NCBI RefSeq assembly: GCF_029714365.1 | Contig: NZ_CP121661.1 | Span: 502,093-566,092 of the forward strand | From: Sinorhizobium terangae | GTDB taxonomy: Bacteria; Pseudomonadota; Alphaproteobacteria; Rhizobiales; Rhizobiaceae | DNA length: 64,000 bases | Direction of reading: 5' to 3' | Part shown: positions 42,977 to 53,653 of the stretch, in pieces | Layout: the number at the start of each line of letters is the position of its first letter | Position numbering within the stretch: position 1 is the first letter of the stretch | Translations under genes and position numbers: made by a program | The notes under the pieces: model-generated | Database searches by the model: none | The model's input: only the letters and a program-made list of their open reading frames with translations | What the model was told of the DNA's origin: nothing

Positions 42977-43100
42977 AGTGCGGAACGCACTACTGTGAAT
43001 CCTACAATCGCCAAGGGCGATGCTTTGGTGAATGATCCCGGCCGCTCGATGAGAGCGGCATCCAAGGGCGCAATTATACGTCGCTGGCGCGACGTTCTTC
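42977..43100. other. oriT: origin of conjugative transfer (oriT)
   Basis: The core CCAAGGGCGCAATTATACG (43062-43080) is the RSF1010/Ti-type oriT sequence; the nick is expected in the complementary TAATTG^CGCCCT. Hairpins surround it: AGTGCG-GAA-CGCACT (42977-42991), ATCGCC-AAG-GGCGAT (near 43010), CCGCTC-GATGA-GAGCGG (43042-43058) and CGTCGC-TGGC-GCGACG (43079-43094). The region is the divergent traC/traA promoter region, where TraR control sites are also expected. Confidence 0.9.
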
Positions 43101-43170
43101 TTGAAAGCGCCTGGCGGGGCCGATGTCGCGGTCGAACCGATTTCGCTCACAACCGGGAAAGAATTCCGCC

Positions 43171-46100
43171 GTGGCCGTCCCTCATTTTTCCGTCAGCATC
43201 GTTGCCCGCGGCTCCGGCCGCAGCGCCGTGCTGTCTGCGGCCTATCGGCACTGCGCGAAGATGGACTACGAGCGGGAAGCGCGGACGATCGACTATCGCG
43301 CCAAGCAGGGCCTGCTTCACGAGGAGTTCGTCATCCCGGCCGATGCGCCGCAATGGCTGCGGGCGATGATTGCCGATCACTCGGTCTCAGGCGCATCCGA
43401 AGCGTTCTGGAACAAAGTCGAGGTTTTCGAGAAACGGTCCGACGCGCAGCTTGCCAAGGACATCACCATCGCTCTGCCGATCGAACTCTCGACCGAGCAG
43501 AGCATCGCGCTGATGCGGGATTTCGTCGAGCGGCACATCACCTCGAACGGCATGGTTGCCGACTGGGTCTACCACGACGCGCCCGACAATCCACATGTGC
43601 ATCTGATGACGACGCTCAGGCCGCTGACTGAAGATGGATTCGGCGCCAAGAAGGTTGCCGTCGTCGGGCCGGACGGCAATCCGATCCGCAACGATGCCGG
43701 CAAGATTGTCTATGAGCTTTGGGCCGGCAGCGCCGATGACTTCAACGCCTTTCGCGACGGCTGGTTCGCCTGCCAGAACAAGCATCTCGCGCTCGCCGGT
43801 CTCGACATCCGCGTCGACGGCCGTTCCTTCGAAAGGCAGGGTATCGAGCTCGCGCCGACCATTCATCTCGGCGTCGGCGCCAAGGCGATCGAACGGAAGT
43901 CAGCGGAAGAGGACCGGGACATTTCGCTGGAACGGCTGGAGCTGCAGGAGGAGCGTCGAGCCGAAAACGCCCGCCGCATCCAGCGCCGCCCGGAGATCGT
44001 GCTCGACCTGATCACCCGCGAGAAGAGCGTCTTCGACGAACGCGACGTCGCCAAGATCCTGCACCGCTATATCGGCGATGCCGGCCTGTTCCAGAGCCTG
44101 ATGGCAAGGATCCTGCAGAGCCCAGAAACGCTCCGTCTCGAGCGCGAGCGGATCGAATTTTCGAGCGGAACCCGAGCGCCGGCCAAGTACACGACGCGGG
44201 AGCTTATCCGGCTCGAAGCGCGGATGGCTAATCGGGCGTTATGGCTGTCTCAACGATCGTCCCACGATGTTCGGGACGCGGTGTTGGATGCGACGTTCGC
44301 GTGCCATTCCCGCCTCTCGGAGGAGCAGACGAGTGCAATCGCGCACGTTACCGGCGGCGAGCGCATTGCCGCAGTGATTGGCCGTGCCGGCGCCGGCAAG
44401 ACGACGATGATGAAGGCGGCTCGCGAAACATGGGAGGCCGCCGGATACCGCGTCTTGGGTGGCGCCCTCGCCGGCAAAGCCGCTGAGGGTCTGCAGAGGG
44501 AAGCCGGCATACTGTCCCGCACGCTGTCGTCCTGGGAGCTTCGCTGGAAGGAGGGCCGGAACCAGCTCGATGACAGGACCGTCTTCGTACTCGATGAAGC
44601 CGGCATGGTCTCGTCAAGGCAGATGGCGCTATTCGTCGAAGCGGCGGTCAACGCCGGCGCCAAACTCGTGCTGATCGGCGATCCGGAACAGTTGCAGCCG
44701 ATCGAAGCGGGTGCGGCCTTCCGCGGCATTGCCGATCGCATCGGTTATGCCGAGCTCGAAACCATCTATCGCCAACGCCAGCAGTGGATGCGCGACGCTT
44801 CCCTTGATCTTGCACGCGGGAATGTCCGCAATGCGGTCGAGGCCTATCATGCGCAGGGCCACGTCAACGGATCGGAGCTGAAGGCCGATGCGGTGCGGGC
44901 GCTGATCGCCGATTGGAACCGCGACTACGATCCAAGCAAATCTTCGCTGATCCTCGCCCATCTGCGTCGCGACGTGCGGATGCTCAACGAAATGGCGCGC
45001 GCAAAGCTCGTCGAGCGCGGCATCGTCGCCGATGGTTTTGCCTTCGGGACCGAAGACGGTGACCGGAAATTCGCCGCCGGCGACCAAATCGTATTCCTGA
45101 AGAATGAGGGTTCGCTCGGTGTCAAGAACGGCATGTTGGCGAAGGTCGTGAACGCAGCGCCCGGGCGTATCGTTGCAGAAGTCGGAGAAGGCGAACACCG
45201 CCGCCAGGTCACGGTCGAACAACGGTTCTACAGTCACGTCGATCACGGCTATGCCACCACGATCCACAAAAGCCAGGGTGCCACCGTCGACCGGGTGAAG
45301 GTGCTGGCGTCCTTGTCGCTCGATCGCCATCTCAGCTACGTCGCCATGACCCGTCACCGCGACGACCTTGGTCTCTATTACGGCCGTCTATCCGTCGCCA
45401 AGGCAGGGGGCCTCATTCCGATCCTGTCGCGGAAGAATGCCAAGGAAACGACGCTCGATTATGTGCACGGCAGCTTTTACCGGCAGGCGCTTCGCTTCGC
45501 CGAGGCCCGTGGCCTTCACCTCGTCAACGTCGCGCGCACGGTCGTACGCGATCGGCTCGACTGGACCGTCCGGCAGAAATCGAAGCTCATCGAACTCGGC
45601 GCACGTCTGGCGATGATCGCCGGCAAGCTTGGTTTGTCTGCCGCCACGGTCAGGACCTTTCAGTCGCACACCATCAAGGAGTCAAAACCGATGGTATCAG
45701 GCATTACCACGTTCCCAAATTCCCTGGAGCAGGATGTCGAAGACCGGCTTGCCGCCGACCCCGGCTTGAAGAAGCAATGGGAGGAGGTCTCGGCGCGATT
45801 CCATCTCGTTTATGCTGAGCCGCAAGCGGCTTTCAAGACAGTCAATGTCGATGCGATACTCAAGGACGAAGCCGCGGCGAAATCCACCATCGCCAGGATC
45901 GCTTCCGAGCCGGAAAGTTTTGGCGCGCTGAACGGCAAGACCGGGATTCTTGCCAGCCGCGCCGACAAGCAGAGCCGAGAAACGGCCGTCACCAATGCGC
46001 CTGCGCTCTCCCGAAACCTGGAGCGCTATCTGCGTCAGCGGACGGAGGCCGAACGCAAATATGAAGCTGAGGAGCGCACCGTCCGTCTGAAGCTCTCCCT

Positions 46101-46482
46101 CGACATCCCAGCGCTGTCGTCGGCGGCAAAGCAGACACTCGAACACGTCCGTGACGCCATCGATCGCAACGATCTTCCGGCAGGTCTCGAATACGCGCTC
46201 TCGGACAAAATGGTGAAAGCGGAACTCGAAGGGTTTGCGAGAGCCGTGTCGGAGCGTTTCGGCGAACGCATCTTCCTGCCACTTGCCGCCAAGGACACGA
46301 ACGGTCAGGCGTTCCAGTTCGTGACATCAGGCATGTCGGCGGGGCAGAAGGCGGAAGTGCAATCTGCCTGGAACTCGATGCGGACGGTCCAGCAACTTTC
46401 CGCACATCAGCGCACAACCGAGGCATTGAAGCAGGCGGAAACGCTGCGGCAAACGAAGAGCCAGGGGCTCTCGCTCAAATGA
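43171..46482 (+). CDS. traA: TraA relaxase-helicase
   Basis: TraA nicks oriT, stays bound to the DNA end and unwinds the plasmid during conjugation. About 1103 residues from the GTG at 43171, where the usual VPHFSVSIVARGSGRSAVLS start begins; an ATG at 43123 is also open but precedes the homology. MobA/L-type relaxase at the N-terminus with the metal-binding histidines in DNPHVHLMTTLRPL. The helicase part has Walker A AVIGRAGAGKTTMMKAARET (about residue 404), FVLDEAGMVSSRQMALFVEA, VLIGDPEQLQPIEAG and the C-terminal VAMTRHRDDLGLYY. It overlaps traF by 4 bases. Confidence 0.95.
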   Translation: MAVPHFSVSIVARGSGRSAVLSAAYRHCAKMDYEREARTIDYRAKQGLLHEEFVIPADAPQWLRAMIADHSVSGASEAFWNKVEVFEKRSDAQLAKDITIALPIELSTEQSIALMRDFVERHITSNGMVADWVYHDAPDNPHVHLMTTLRPLTEDGFGAKKVAVVGPDGNPIRNDAGKIVYELWAGSADDFNAFRDGWFACQNKHLALAGLDIRVDGRSFERQGIELAPTIHLGVGAKAIERKSAEEDRDISLERLELQEERRAENARRIQRRPEIVLDLITREKSVFDERDVAKILHRYIGDAGLFQSLMARILQSPETLRLERERIEFSSGTRAPAKYTTRELIRLEARMANRALWLSQRSSHDVRDAVLDATFACHSRLSEEQTSAIAHVTGGERIAAVIGRAGAGKTTMMKAARETWEAAGYRVLGGALAGKAAEGLQREAGILSRTLSSWELRWKEGRNQLDDRTVFVLDEAGMVSSRQMALFVEAAVNAGAKLVLIGDPEQLQPIEAGAAFRGIADRIGYAELETIYRQRQQWMRDASLDLARGNVRNAVEAYHAQGHVNGSELKADAVRALIADWNRDYDPSKSSLILAHLRRDVRMLNEMARAKLVERGIVADGFAFGTEDGDRKFAAGDQIVFLKNEGSLGVKNGMLAKVVNAAPGRIVAEVGEGEHRRQVTVEQRFYSHVDHGYATTIHKSQGATVDRVKVLASLSLDRHLSYVAMTRHRDDLGLYYGRLSVAKAGGLIPILSRKNAKETTLDYVHGSFYRQALRFAEARGLHLVNVARTVVRDRLDWTVRQKSKLIELGARLAMIAGKLGLSAATVRTFQSHTIKESKPMVSGITTFPNSLEQDVEDRLAADPGLKKQWEEVSARFHLVYAEPQAAFKTVNVDAILKDEAAAKSTIARIASEPESFGALNGKTGILASRADKQSRETAVTNAPALSRNLERYLRQRTEAERKYEAEERTVRLKLSLDIPALSSAAKQTLEHVRDAIDRNDLPAGLEYALSDKMVKAELEGFARAVSERFGERIFLPLAAKDTNGQAFQFVTSGMSAGQKAEVQSAWNSMRTVQQLSAHQRTTEALKQAETLRQTKSQGLSLK

Positions 46483-47045
46483 CGGCTGCAACTCGAACAG
46501 GACCGCGGGCGTTCGTACGGCGAAGGCAATCCGCCATCACTCTATCGATTTCTGCCGCTTCCATCGCACTGGTCTCACTGACTGGCTTCCCGGGCGGCTA
46601 TCGGATCAATCTGACGCCGAGCGAGCCGCTCGGTCTCTGGCGCATTGTTCCGCTCGACCGTCCGGCTGATGTCGGCGACCTGGTGTTCATCTGCCCGCCG
46701 GACACAGCCAGCATGAGGGAGGCGAGAGCGCGGGGATATCTCCGCTCCGGTCTTTGCCGGGGCGGTGTCGCGCCGCTCATCAAGACGGTGCTTGCTGTTG
46801 CCGGACAGCATGTTGAAATCGGCGCCAGCATAAGCGTAGACGAGCGAAAAATTCCTTCTTCCGGCCTCGCCCAGCGAGACGGAAAAGATCGGCGGCTGAC
46901 GCCCTTCCCAAGCGGTGTCGTCCCGCGCGGACAGGTCTTCCTGCATTCGGCTTTCGCCGGCTCGTTCGACTCCCGCTACTTCGGGCCAGTGCCTGCTTCC
47001 GGCATTCTCGGCCTGGCGCAGGAGGTACTGACCTATGCACCGTGA
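46479..47045 (+). CDS. traF: TraF signal-peptidase-like pilin maturation protein
   Basis: A 188-residue S26-family peptidase-like protein. RP4 TraF, its model, cyclises the TrbC pilin in the periplasm. An N-terminal signal anchor (SAITLSISAASIALVSLTGF) is followed by INLTPSEPLGLWR with the catalytic serine and LIKTVLAVAGQHVEIG with the lysine. The C-terminal signature is VFLHSAFAGSFDSRYFGPVP. It overlaps traA by ATGA and traB by 11 bases, so the traAFB message is tightly coupled. The substrate is TrbC coded at 61637-62023. Confidence 0.92.
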   Translation: MTAATRTGPRAFVRRRQSAITLSISAASIALVSLTGFPGGYRINLTPSEPLGLWRIVPLDRPADVGDLVFICPPDTASMREARARGYLRSGLCRGGVAPLIKTVLAVAGQHVEIGASISVDERKIPSSGLAQRDGKDRRLTPFPSGVVPRGQVFLHSAFAGSFDSRYFGPVPASGILGLAQEVLTYAP

Positions 47046-48198
47046 TTGCCTCGGACCGACTTTGCTCATAATCGCATCGGTCATCGCCGGCACGGTGGCA
47101 TGGAGCGGCCACATACTGCTGCTGCCGGTGGCGCTCGGGTTTCCCGTCCTCTGGTCGCTGGCGCGAACGAGGCACACGGCAACGCTCGTGTCTGCCGCAT
47201 ACTTCCTGTCAGCGTCGCGCGGCCTGCCGCAAGGCGTGGCAGCCTTCTATGCGTCCGATCTCTGGCCCGGTCTGCTACTGTGGTTGGCCGCCTCCGCCAG
47301 CTTTGTTACGGTGCATGCACTGTTGTGGACGAAGGATACCGGCCATCGCCCGGCTCGCTATGTTCTGGCGGCCGTCCTGATGGCAATTCCCCCTTTCGGC
47401 ATTACCGGCTGGGGGCATCCCGTCACGGCCGCCGGCGTGCTGTTTCCAGCATGGGGATGCTGGGGACTGGCTGTGGCGACAGCCGGCCTCGCGGGCCTCG
47501 TTTCCCGCCTATGGCCGGCTGTCGCCATTGCCCTCACAGGCTTTTGGCTCTGGTCCGCCGCATTCTGGACCGAGCCGAAGCTACCGGAAGCATGGCGGGG
47601 CGTCGATCTCGAACTAGGTGCTTCGCTCGGACGGAACACCAGCATGCTGCGCCACCGTGATCTGATTGCAACGGTGACCGAACGAGCCTCGGACGGTGCT
47701 CGATACATTGTCCTTCCCGAGAGCGCTTTGGGCTTTTGGACGCCGACAATTGAGCGCCTCTGGACCCGTTCGCTGGCGGGACAAGATGCAACGGTTCTCG
47801 CGGGTGCCGTAATCGTCGACGCGGACGGATACGACAATGTCATCGTCGCGATTTCCTTTGAGGGCAGTCAGATTGTCTACCGGGAACGGATGCCGGTTCC
47901 AGGCTCTATGTGGCAGCCCTGGAGGCTGCTCTTCGGCGACAGCGCCGGCGCAAACGCGCATTTCTTTGCAAATCCGGTGGTGGCTCTCGCCCCCGGCCGC
48001 GCCGCGCTGCTGATCTGCTACGAGCAACTGATCATCTGGCCGGTACTGCAATCGATGCTCGGCGATCCCGACTTGATCGTCGCGGTCGGCAACGGCTGGT
48101 GGACCAAAGGAACATCAATCGTCGCCATCCAGCGCGCCAGCACCGCGGCGTGGGCGAAGCTGTTCGGCAAGCCGCTCGTTTTTTCTTTCAACAGTTGA
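47035..48198 (+). CDS. traB: TraB conjugation protein
   Basis: A 387-residue protein with several hydrophobic segments in the first 180 residues (for example GHILLLPVALGFPVLWSLAR and LFPAWGCWGLAVATAGLAGL), followed by a nitrilase/apolipoprotein-acyltransferase-like domain with YIVLPESALGFW (glutamate), ALLICYEQLI (cysteine) and VGNGWW. Ti TraB is not strictly essential but raises transfer frequency. The gene follows traF with an 11-base overlap. It ends 16 bp before the broken traH. Confidence 0.9.
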   Translation: MHRDCLGPTLLIIASVIAGTVAWSGHILLLPVALGFPVLWSLARTRHTATLVSAAYFLSASRGLPQGVAAFYASDLWPGLLLWLAASASFVTVHALLWTKDTGHRPARYVLAAVLMAIPPFGITGWGHPVTAAGVLFPAWGCWGLAVATAGLAGLVSRLWPAVAIALTGFWLWSAAFWTEPKLPEAWRGVDLELGASLGRNTSMLRHRDLIATVTERASDGARYIVLPESALGFWTPTIERLWTRSLAGQDATVLAGAVIVDADGYDNVIVAISFEGSQIVYRERMPVPGSMWQPWRLLFGDSAGANAHFFANPVVALAPGRAALLICYEQLIIWPVLQSMLGDPDLIVAVGNGWWTKGTSIVAIQRASTAAWAKLFGKPLVFSFNS

Positions 48199-48214
48199 TA
48201 CCGAGGAGTCCCCC

Positions 48215-48828
48215 ATGCGCGATGCTACCCTGATCAAAGATTGTGCCGACCCCTCTCTCAAGCCGGCGATCGTAGAGCAGTTCGTCACGGCGGGGGGCTA
48301 GGCCGACCCACTCGCCGTGACCGTCCGATCGGGAGGCCGGCTGATCCTTGTGCCGGGGGCCAAGTCGGCCGATGAAGCGATAGCTATCGTGCGGTGCGGC
48401 AATATGCCGGAAAGGCTGTCGTCCGTGTCGGTCTGACGCAGTTTCCGGCTGGTGTGGGCGTCGGGGATCCGGCCGACCTGAAGCCGGATTTGGTCGAGCC
48501 TTGCGAGAACCTGCGCAAAGGCACGGCGATGTTCGCCAAGATCCTCAGGATCGTTGGCAAGTGGTATGGCAATCCGCCGAACGACGACGTCTTCCCGCAG
48601 ATCTTTAAGGATGCTGTCTACGCATGGAAAACCGGCGAGTTCGAGGGTGTGGGGGTGTTTCACGCTCCTGATCCGGGAGGGAACATCAGGACGGGAAATG
48701 TGTCGCCTTCGGGCAAGGACGACGGCAGCGACAGCCACCCAGGAGATCCCACCGCCGAAACGCCCGACGTCAGCAAATTTGGTTCGGCTGAGATGCGGAT
48801 CGACCTGTCGAGGATCGGAGGCAAATGA
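48215..48828 (+). pseudogene. traH: traH, broken by a stop codon and a 5-bp duplication
   Basis: Starts MRDATLIKDCADPSLKPAIV with GAGGAG upstream. Codon 29 is TAG (48299-48301), where the surrounding sequence suggests TCG for serine. The frame continues ADPLAVTVRSGGRLILVPGA and is then shifted by a tandem GTGCG GTGCG (48389-48398); in the new frame it reads QYAGKAVVRVGLTQFPAGVG to the normal end SAEMRIDLSRIGGK. TraH is the last gene of the traAFBH operon on Ti-like plasmids and has an unclear, non-essential role. Confidence 0.85.
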
Positions 48829-48934
48829 CGATGCCCGCGCTACAGCCGGGAATGTCCCCCGATTGGAAATCAGATCTGCTTGGCTCGCGCGCAAGCCAGC
48901 CGGATTTTGTCACGAGCGCGGCTGGTTCAATCGC

Positions 48935-49040
48935 TCCGATAGCGCGCTCAACCCCGAGAGGTCTGCCAATTCTTCCTGCGTGAGGTGTTTGGCATGACGT
49001 ATCGACGCAGGTTGATCGCCATGACCTCTTTGAGATCCAT
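48935..49040 (-). pseudogene. XRE-family regulator remnant
   Basis: From the ATG at 49040 the minus strand reads MDLKEVMAINLRR, then after a one-base deletion RHAKHLTQEELADLSGLSA, a typical XRE helix-turn-helix, and ends abruptly. It corresponds in position and direction to the intact XRE gene at 51890-52096. Confidence 0.65.
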
Positions 49041-49077
49041 AACGTTTCCGCAATCCTCGAACATTGGCGTCTTGCCG

Positions 49078-49238
49078 ATGAAGAATGACTTCGCGCCAGC
49101 GCTCGATCCCTCCGTCTTGAGCGCAGTTCTTCAAAGCCGGTGGGACGAACATTTCGCCCCGGCAGAACCCAGCAGGAAGAGCTCGCTGAAATCGTCGAGG
49201 CGCTGGGGTATGTCCCTGCTGTTGCCCAGAGGATGAAG
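49078..49238 (+). pseudogene. traM remnant
   Basis: One frame has DPSVLSAVLQS, and after a shift near 49150 another has TQQEELAEIVEALGYVPAV, matching SVSTAVLKS and AQQEELSEIIDALGYIPDVP of the intact TraM at 52297-52617. The N-terminal half is gone. As in the intact cassette it converges on traR. Confidence 0.7.
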
Positions 49239-49246
49239 ACTGATGC

Positions 49247-50314
<1,068 letters not shown>

Positions 50315-51568
50315 ATGGTAGACACCGTGCTTCGTAAACCACTGATCGGTCGTAAAGCTCGTCCAGTAATCGAGACGGCGCTTGCCGATACTCGTGTTGT
50401 CCTGATAGCGGGCCCGCGGCAAGCTGGAAAGACCACTCTCGCCCGCCAGTTCTCAGGCGCCGATCGCGCTTATGTCACCCTTGACGACGCCGGCGCCCTG
50501 AATGCCGCCAAAACGGATCCGGTCGGATTTATCCGGGGTCTTAACAGAGCCGTAATCGATGAGGTTCAGCGCGCTCCCGAACTGATATTGGCCATCAAGG
50601 AAAGCGTCGACCGTGAGGACGCTCCCGGCAGATTTCTGCTCACTGGTTCTGCCAATCTGGCGACTGTCCCTGCGATTGCCGATTCGCTTGCAGGACGCAT
50701 GGCCGTGGTTCCCCTGCTGCCCTTCGCCCAGTCCGAACTCCGTTCCACTCCAGGTCAATTGCTGGATCGGCTATTCGCTGGCGAGGAACCTGAGACCGGT
50801 GATGGGACTGTATTTGGTGACGACCTCCTGGAGACCGTACTGCGCGGTGGCTATCCGGAAGTCTTGCGCAGGGCGACTCCTGCCCGCCGCGTTGCCTGGT
50901 TGGAGGACTATGTCGCGCTGATTCTCGATCGGGACGTTCGAGACATCGCCAACATCGACCAGCTCGATCGGCTGCCACGATTGTTGGATGTCCTTGCGGA
51001 ACATGCCGGCCAACTGGTGAACCACAGCAGTTTCGGTGCCGCACTGGGGCTGTCCAGTGTGACCGCTCAGAAATATGTCGCCATACTCGAGCGGCTTTTT
51101 CTGGTCAGGACGCTGACGCCGTGGTCGAACAATCGCTTGAGCCGGTTGATAAAGACACCCAAATTGCACTTTCTCGATACAGGACTGCTGGCGAGCCTGC
51201 GGGAGGAAGAAGCCGATGTCTTGCGCGAAAACAGAACTCGCTTTGGAGCATTGCTCGAGAGCTTTGTCGTTTCCGAGCTTTTGAAATTGGCGTCGTGGTC
51301 GGAGCGTCGTCTGTCATTCTCGCACTATAGGACGAAGGATAAGGACGAGGTCGATGTCGTAATCGAGGACCGGCGCGGTCGCATCGTCGGCATTGAGGTC
51401 AAGGCATCAGCGACAGTGAAGGCTGAGGATTTTAGGGGATTGCGACAGTTGCAAGAAGCCGTTGGCAATCGTTTTGTCAGAGGACTGGTCTTGCACGATC
51501 ATGACCGTGTAACGCCTTTCGGAGAGAAATTACATGCAGCACCGCTGTCCATTCTGTGGACCATGTAA
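50315..51568 (+). CDS. AAA ATPase of the DUF4143 type
   Basis: A 417-residue protein with an N-terminal AAA_14 ATPase and a C-terminal DUF4143 nuclease-like domain. Walker A is VVLIAGPRQAGKTTLARQF, Walker B RAVIDEVQRAPELI, sensor LLTGSANL. The C-terminal part has FLDTGLLASL, FGALLESFVVSELLK, and FSHYRTKDKDEVDVVIEDRR to EVKAS, a PD-(D/E)xK-like pattern (D-x-D and E-x-K). These proteins are widespread in bacteria with no settled role. It lies between the two traR cassettes and is apparently intact. Confidence 0.85.
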   Translation: MVDTVLRKPLIGRKARPVIETALADTRVVLIAGPRQAGKTTLARQFSGADRAYVTLDDAGALNAAKTDPVGFIRGLNRAVIDEVQRAPELILAIKESVDREDAPGRFLLTGSANLATVPAIADSLAGRMAVVPLLPFAQSELRSTPGQLLDRLFAGEEPETGDGTVFGDDLLETVLRGGYPEVLRRATPARRVAWLEDYVALILDRDVRDIANIDQLDRLPRLLDVLAEHAGQLVNHSSFGAALGLSSVTAQKYVAILERLFLVRTLTPWSNNRLSRLIKTPKLHFLDTGLLASLREEEADVLRENRTRFGALLESFVVSELLKLASWSERRLSFSHYRTKDKDEVDVVIEDRRGRIVGIEVKASATVKAEDFRGLRQLQEAVGNRFVRGLVLHDHDRVTPFGEKLHAAPLSILWTM

Positions 51569-51889
51569 TTGCAAGGGCATCGAGGATTTTCCAAACCGGT
51601 GAGCACGGATCCAATGTGAAGTTCGGTGAGACTCACGCCGAGAGCTTGCGCCAGCTCATAGGGTAAGGATTGTCGGTTTACGCCGCCGACGCTCCAGGCC
51701 AGTGCTATACTGTCGGCTAAAACCCCGAACGGGCTTCTACGTCCTTCTAAGTAAGTCTCTGTTGCGACAAAACGAGCGAAATTTCTCCCCACGGGTTTGC
51801 GTATATTCATGTGCGGAAGATCGCGGCTTTTAAGCCTGTTCGCTATTCTATCTGTCAAGCTCGATGGTCGACTTGGCATGTTCGTCCGG

Positions 51890-52096
51890 TCACCGCTTCA
51901 GCAATTCTGACGCTTCCATGCCCAAGACTGTCGCCAACCGGTCCACGACGTCGATGCTGGGATTGTAAACCCTGCGCTCAAGTGAGCTGATGTATGTGCG
52001 ATCGACATGCGCGCGATGGGCAAGCTCTTCCTGTGACAGGCCGTTGGCCTGCCGGGCTGCTCGCAGGTTTCGCGCAAACACCTCTCGAATCTCCAT
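51890..52096 (-). CDS. XRE-family HTH regulator
   Basis: A 68-residue protein that is one HTH domain: MEIREVFARNLRAARQANGL, SQEELAHRAHVDRTYISSLE, NPSIDVVDRLATVLGMEASE. I use the ATG at 52096, where the family starts, although the ribosome binding site is poor. It is divergent from traM, 200 bp away, and could repress itself or the traM promoter. Confidence 0.8.
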   Translation of the reverse strand: MEIREVFARNLRAARQANGLSQEELAHRAHVDRTYISSLERRVYNPSIDVVDRLATVLGMEASELLKR

Positions 52097-52296
52097 GTTC
52101 GAGAGAACAGCGACTTGATGAGTATTCGACCACGGAGTATCTTCTACAAACGTTGTGGTAACAGAGTACCTGTGGGTGACCGAGCAAGAAAGTCCCGTTT
52201 GGGTTCGAGCTTTTCTTCGTGGTCCAAACGGCAGCGCAGCGAAATGAGCCAATATATTGCGCGCGAAGCCGGGTTCACCGGCGAGAGGAGAAGCGG

Positions 52297-52617
52297 ATGA
52301 ACGATATTGTCCCATCCGAGGCGAACGACGAGAGAAAGGAGAAAGGAGCCCTCTACAGTTCGATGCAAACGTCAGAACTGGAGGCGTTGGCGGTCTCTGC
52401 GATCCTCGAACACCGCCGGCTTCTCGCCGCCGACGAAGTTGTCTATGAGGACTGGACGCGCGCGACTGACGACGGGTCAGTCTCCACTGCCGTACTCAAA
52501 AGTCTGCAAGACCAGTACTTGGAGCGTCAGAAGAAATCCGAAGCTCAGCAGGAAGAGCTTTCGGAAATCATCGACGCGCTTGGCTATATCCCTGATGTCC
52601 CCTTGTGCGATGAGTGA
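52297..52617 (+). CDS. traM: TraM antiactivator of TraR
   Basis: TraM binds TraR and blocks its DNA binding, so transfer genes stay off at low cell density. The 106-residue protein has the TraM features LYSSMQTSELEALAVSAILE, HRRLLAADEVVYEDW and the C-terminal AQQEELSEIIDALGYIPDVP. GAGGAG lies 6 bases before the ATG. It converges on traR copy 2 with a 3-bp gap. As the only intact traM in the window it must restrain both TraR proteins, unless another copy is elsewhere. Confidence 0.92.
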   Translation: MNDIVPSEANDERKEKGALYSSMQTSELEALAVSAILEHRRLLAADEVVYEDWTRATDDGSVSTAVLKSLQDQYLERQKKSEAQQEELSEIIDALGYIPDVPLCDE

Positions 52618-52620
52618 CGG

Positions 52621-53653
<1,033 letters not shown>

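Noticed and set aside
51499..51879. 126-residue minus-strand frame after the XRE gene, possible toxin partner
   Set aside because: No ribosome binding site, its last 25 residues are antisense to the DUF4143 gene, and no family is recognised.
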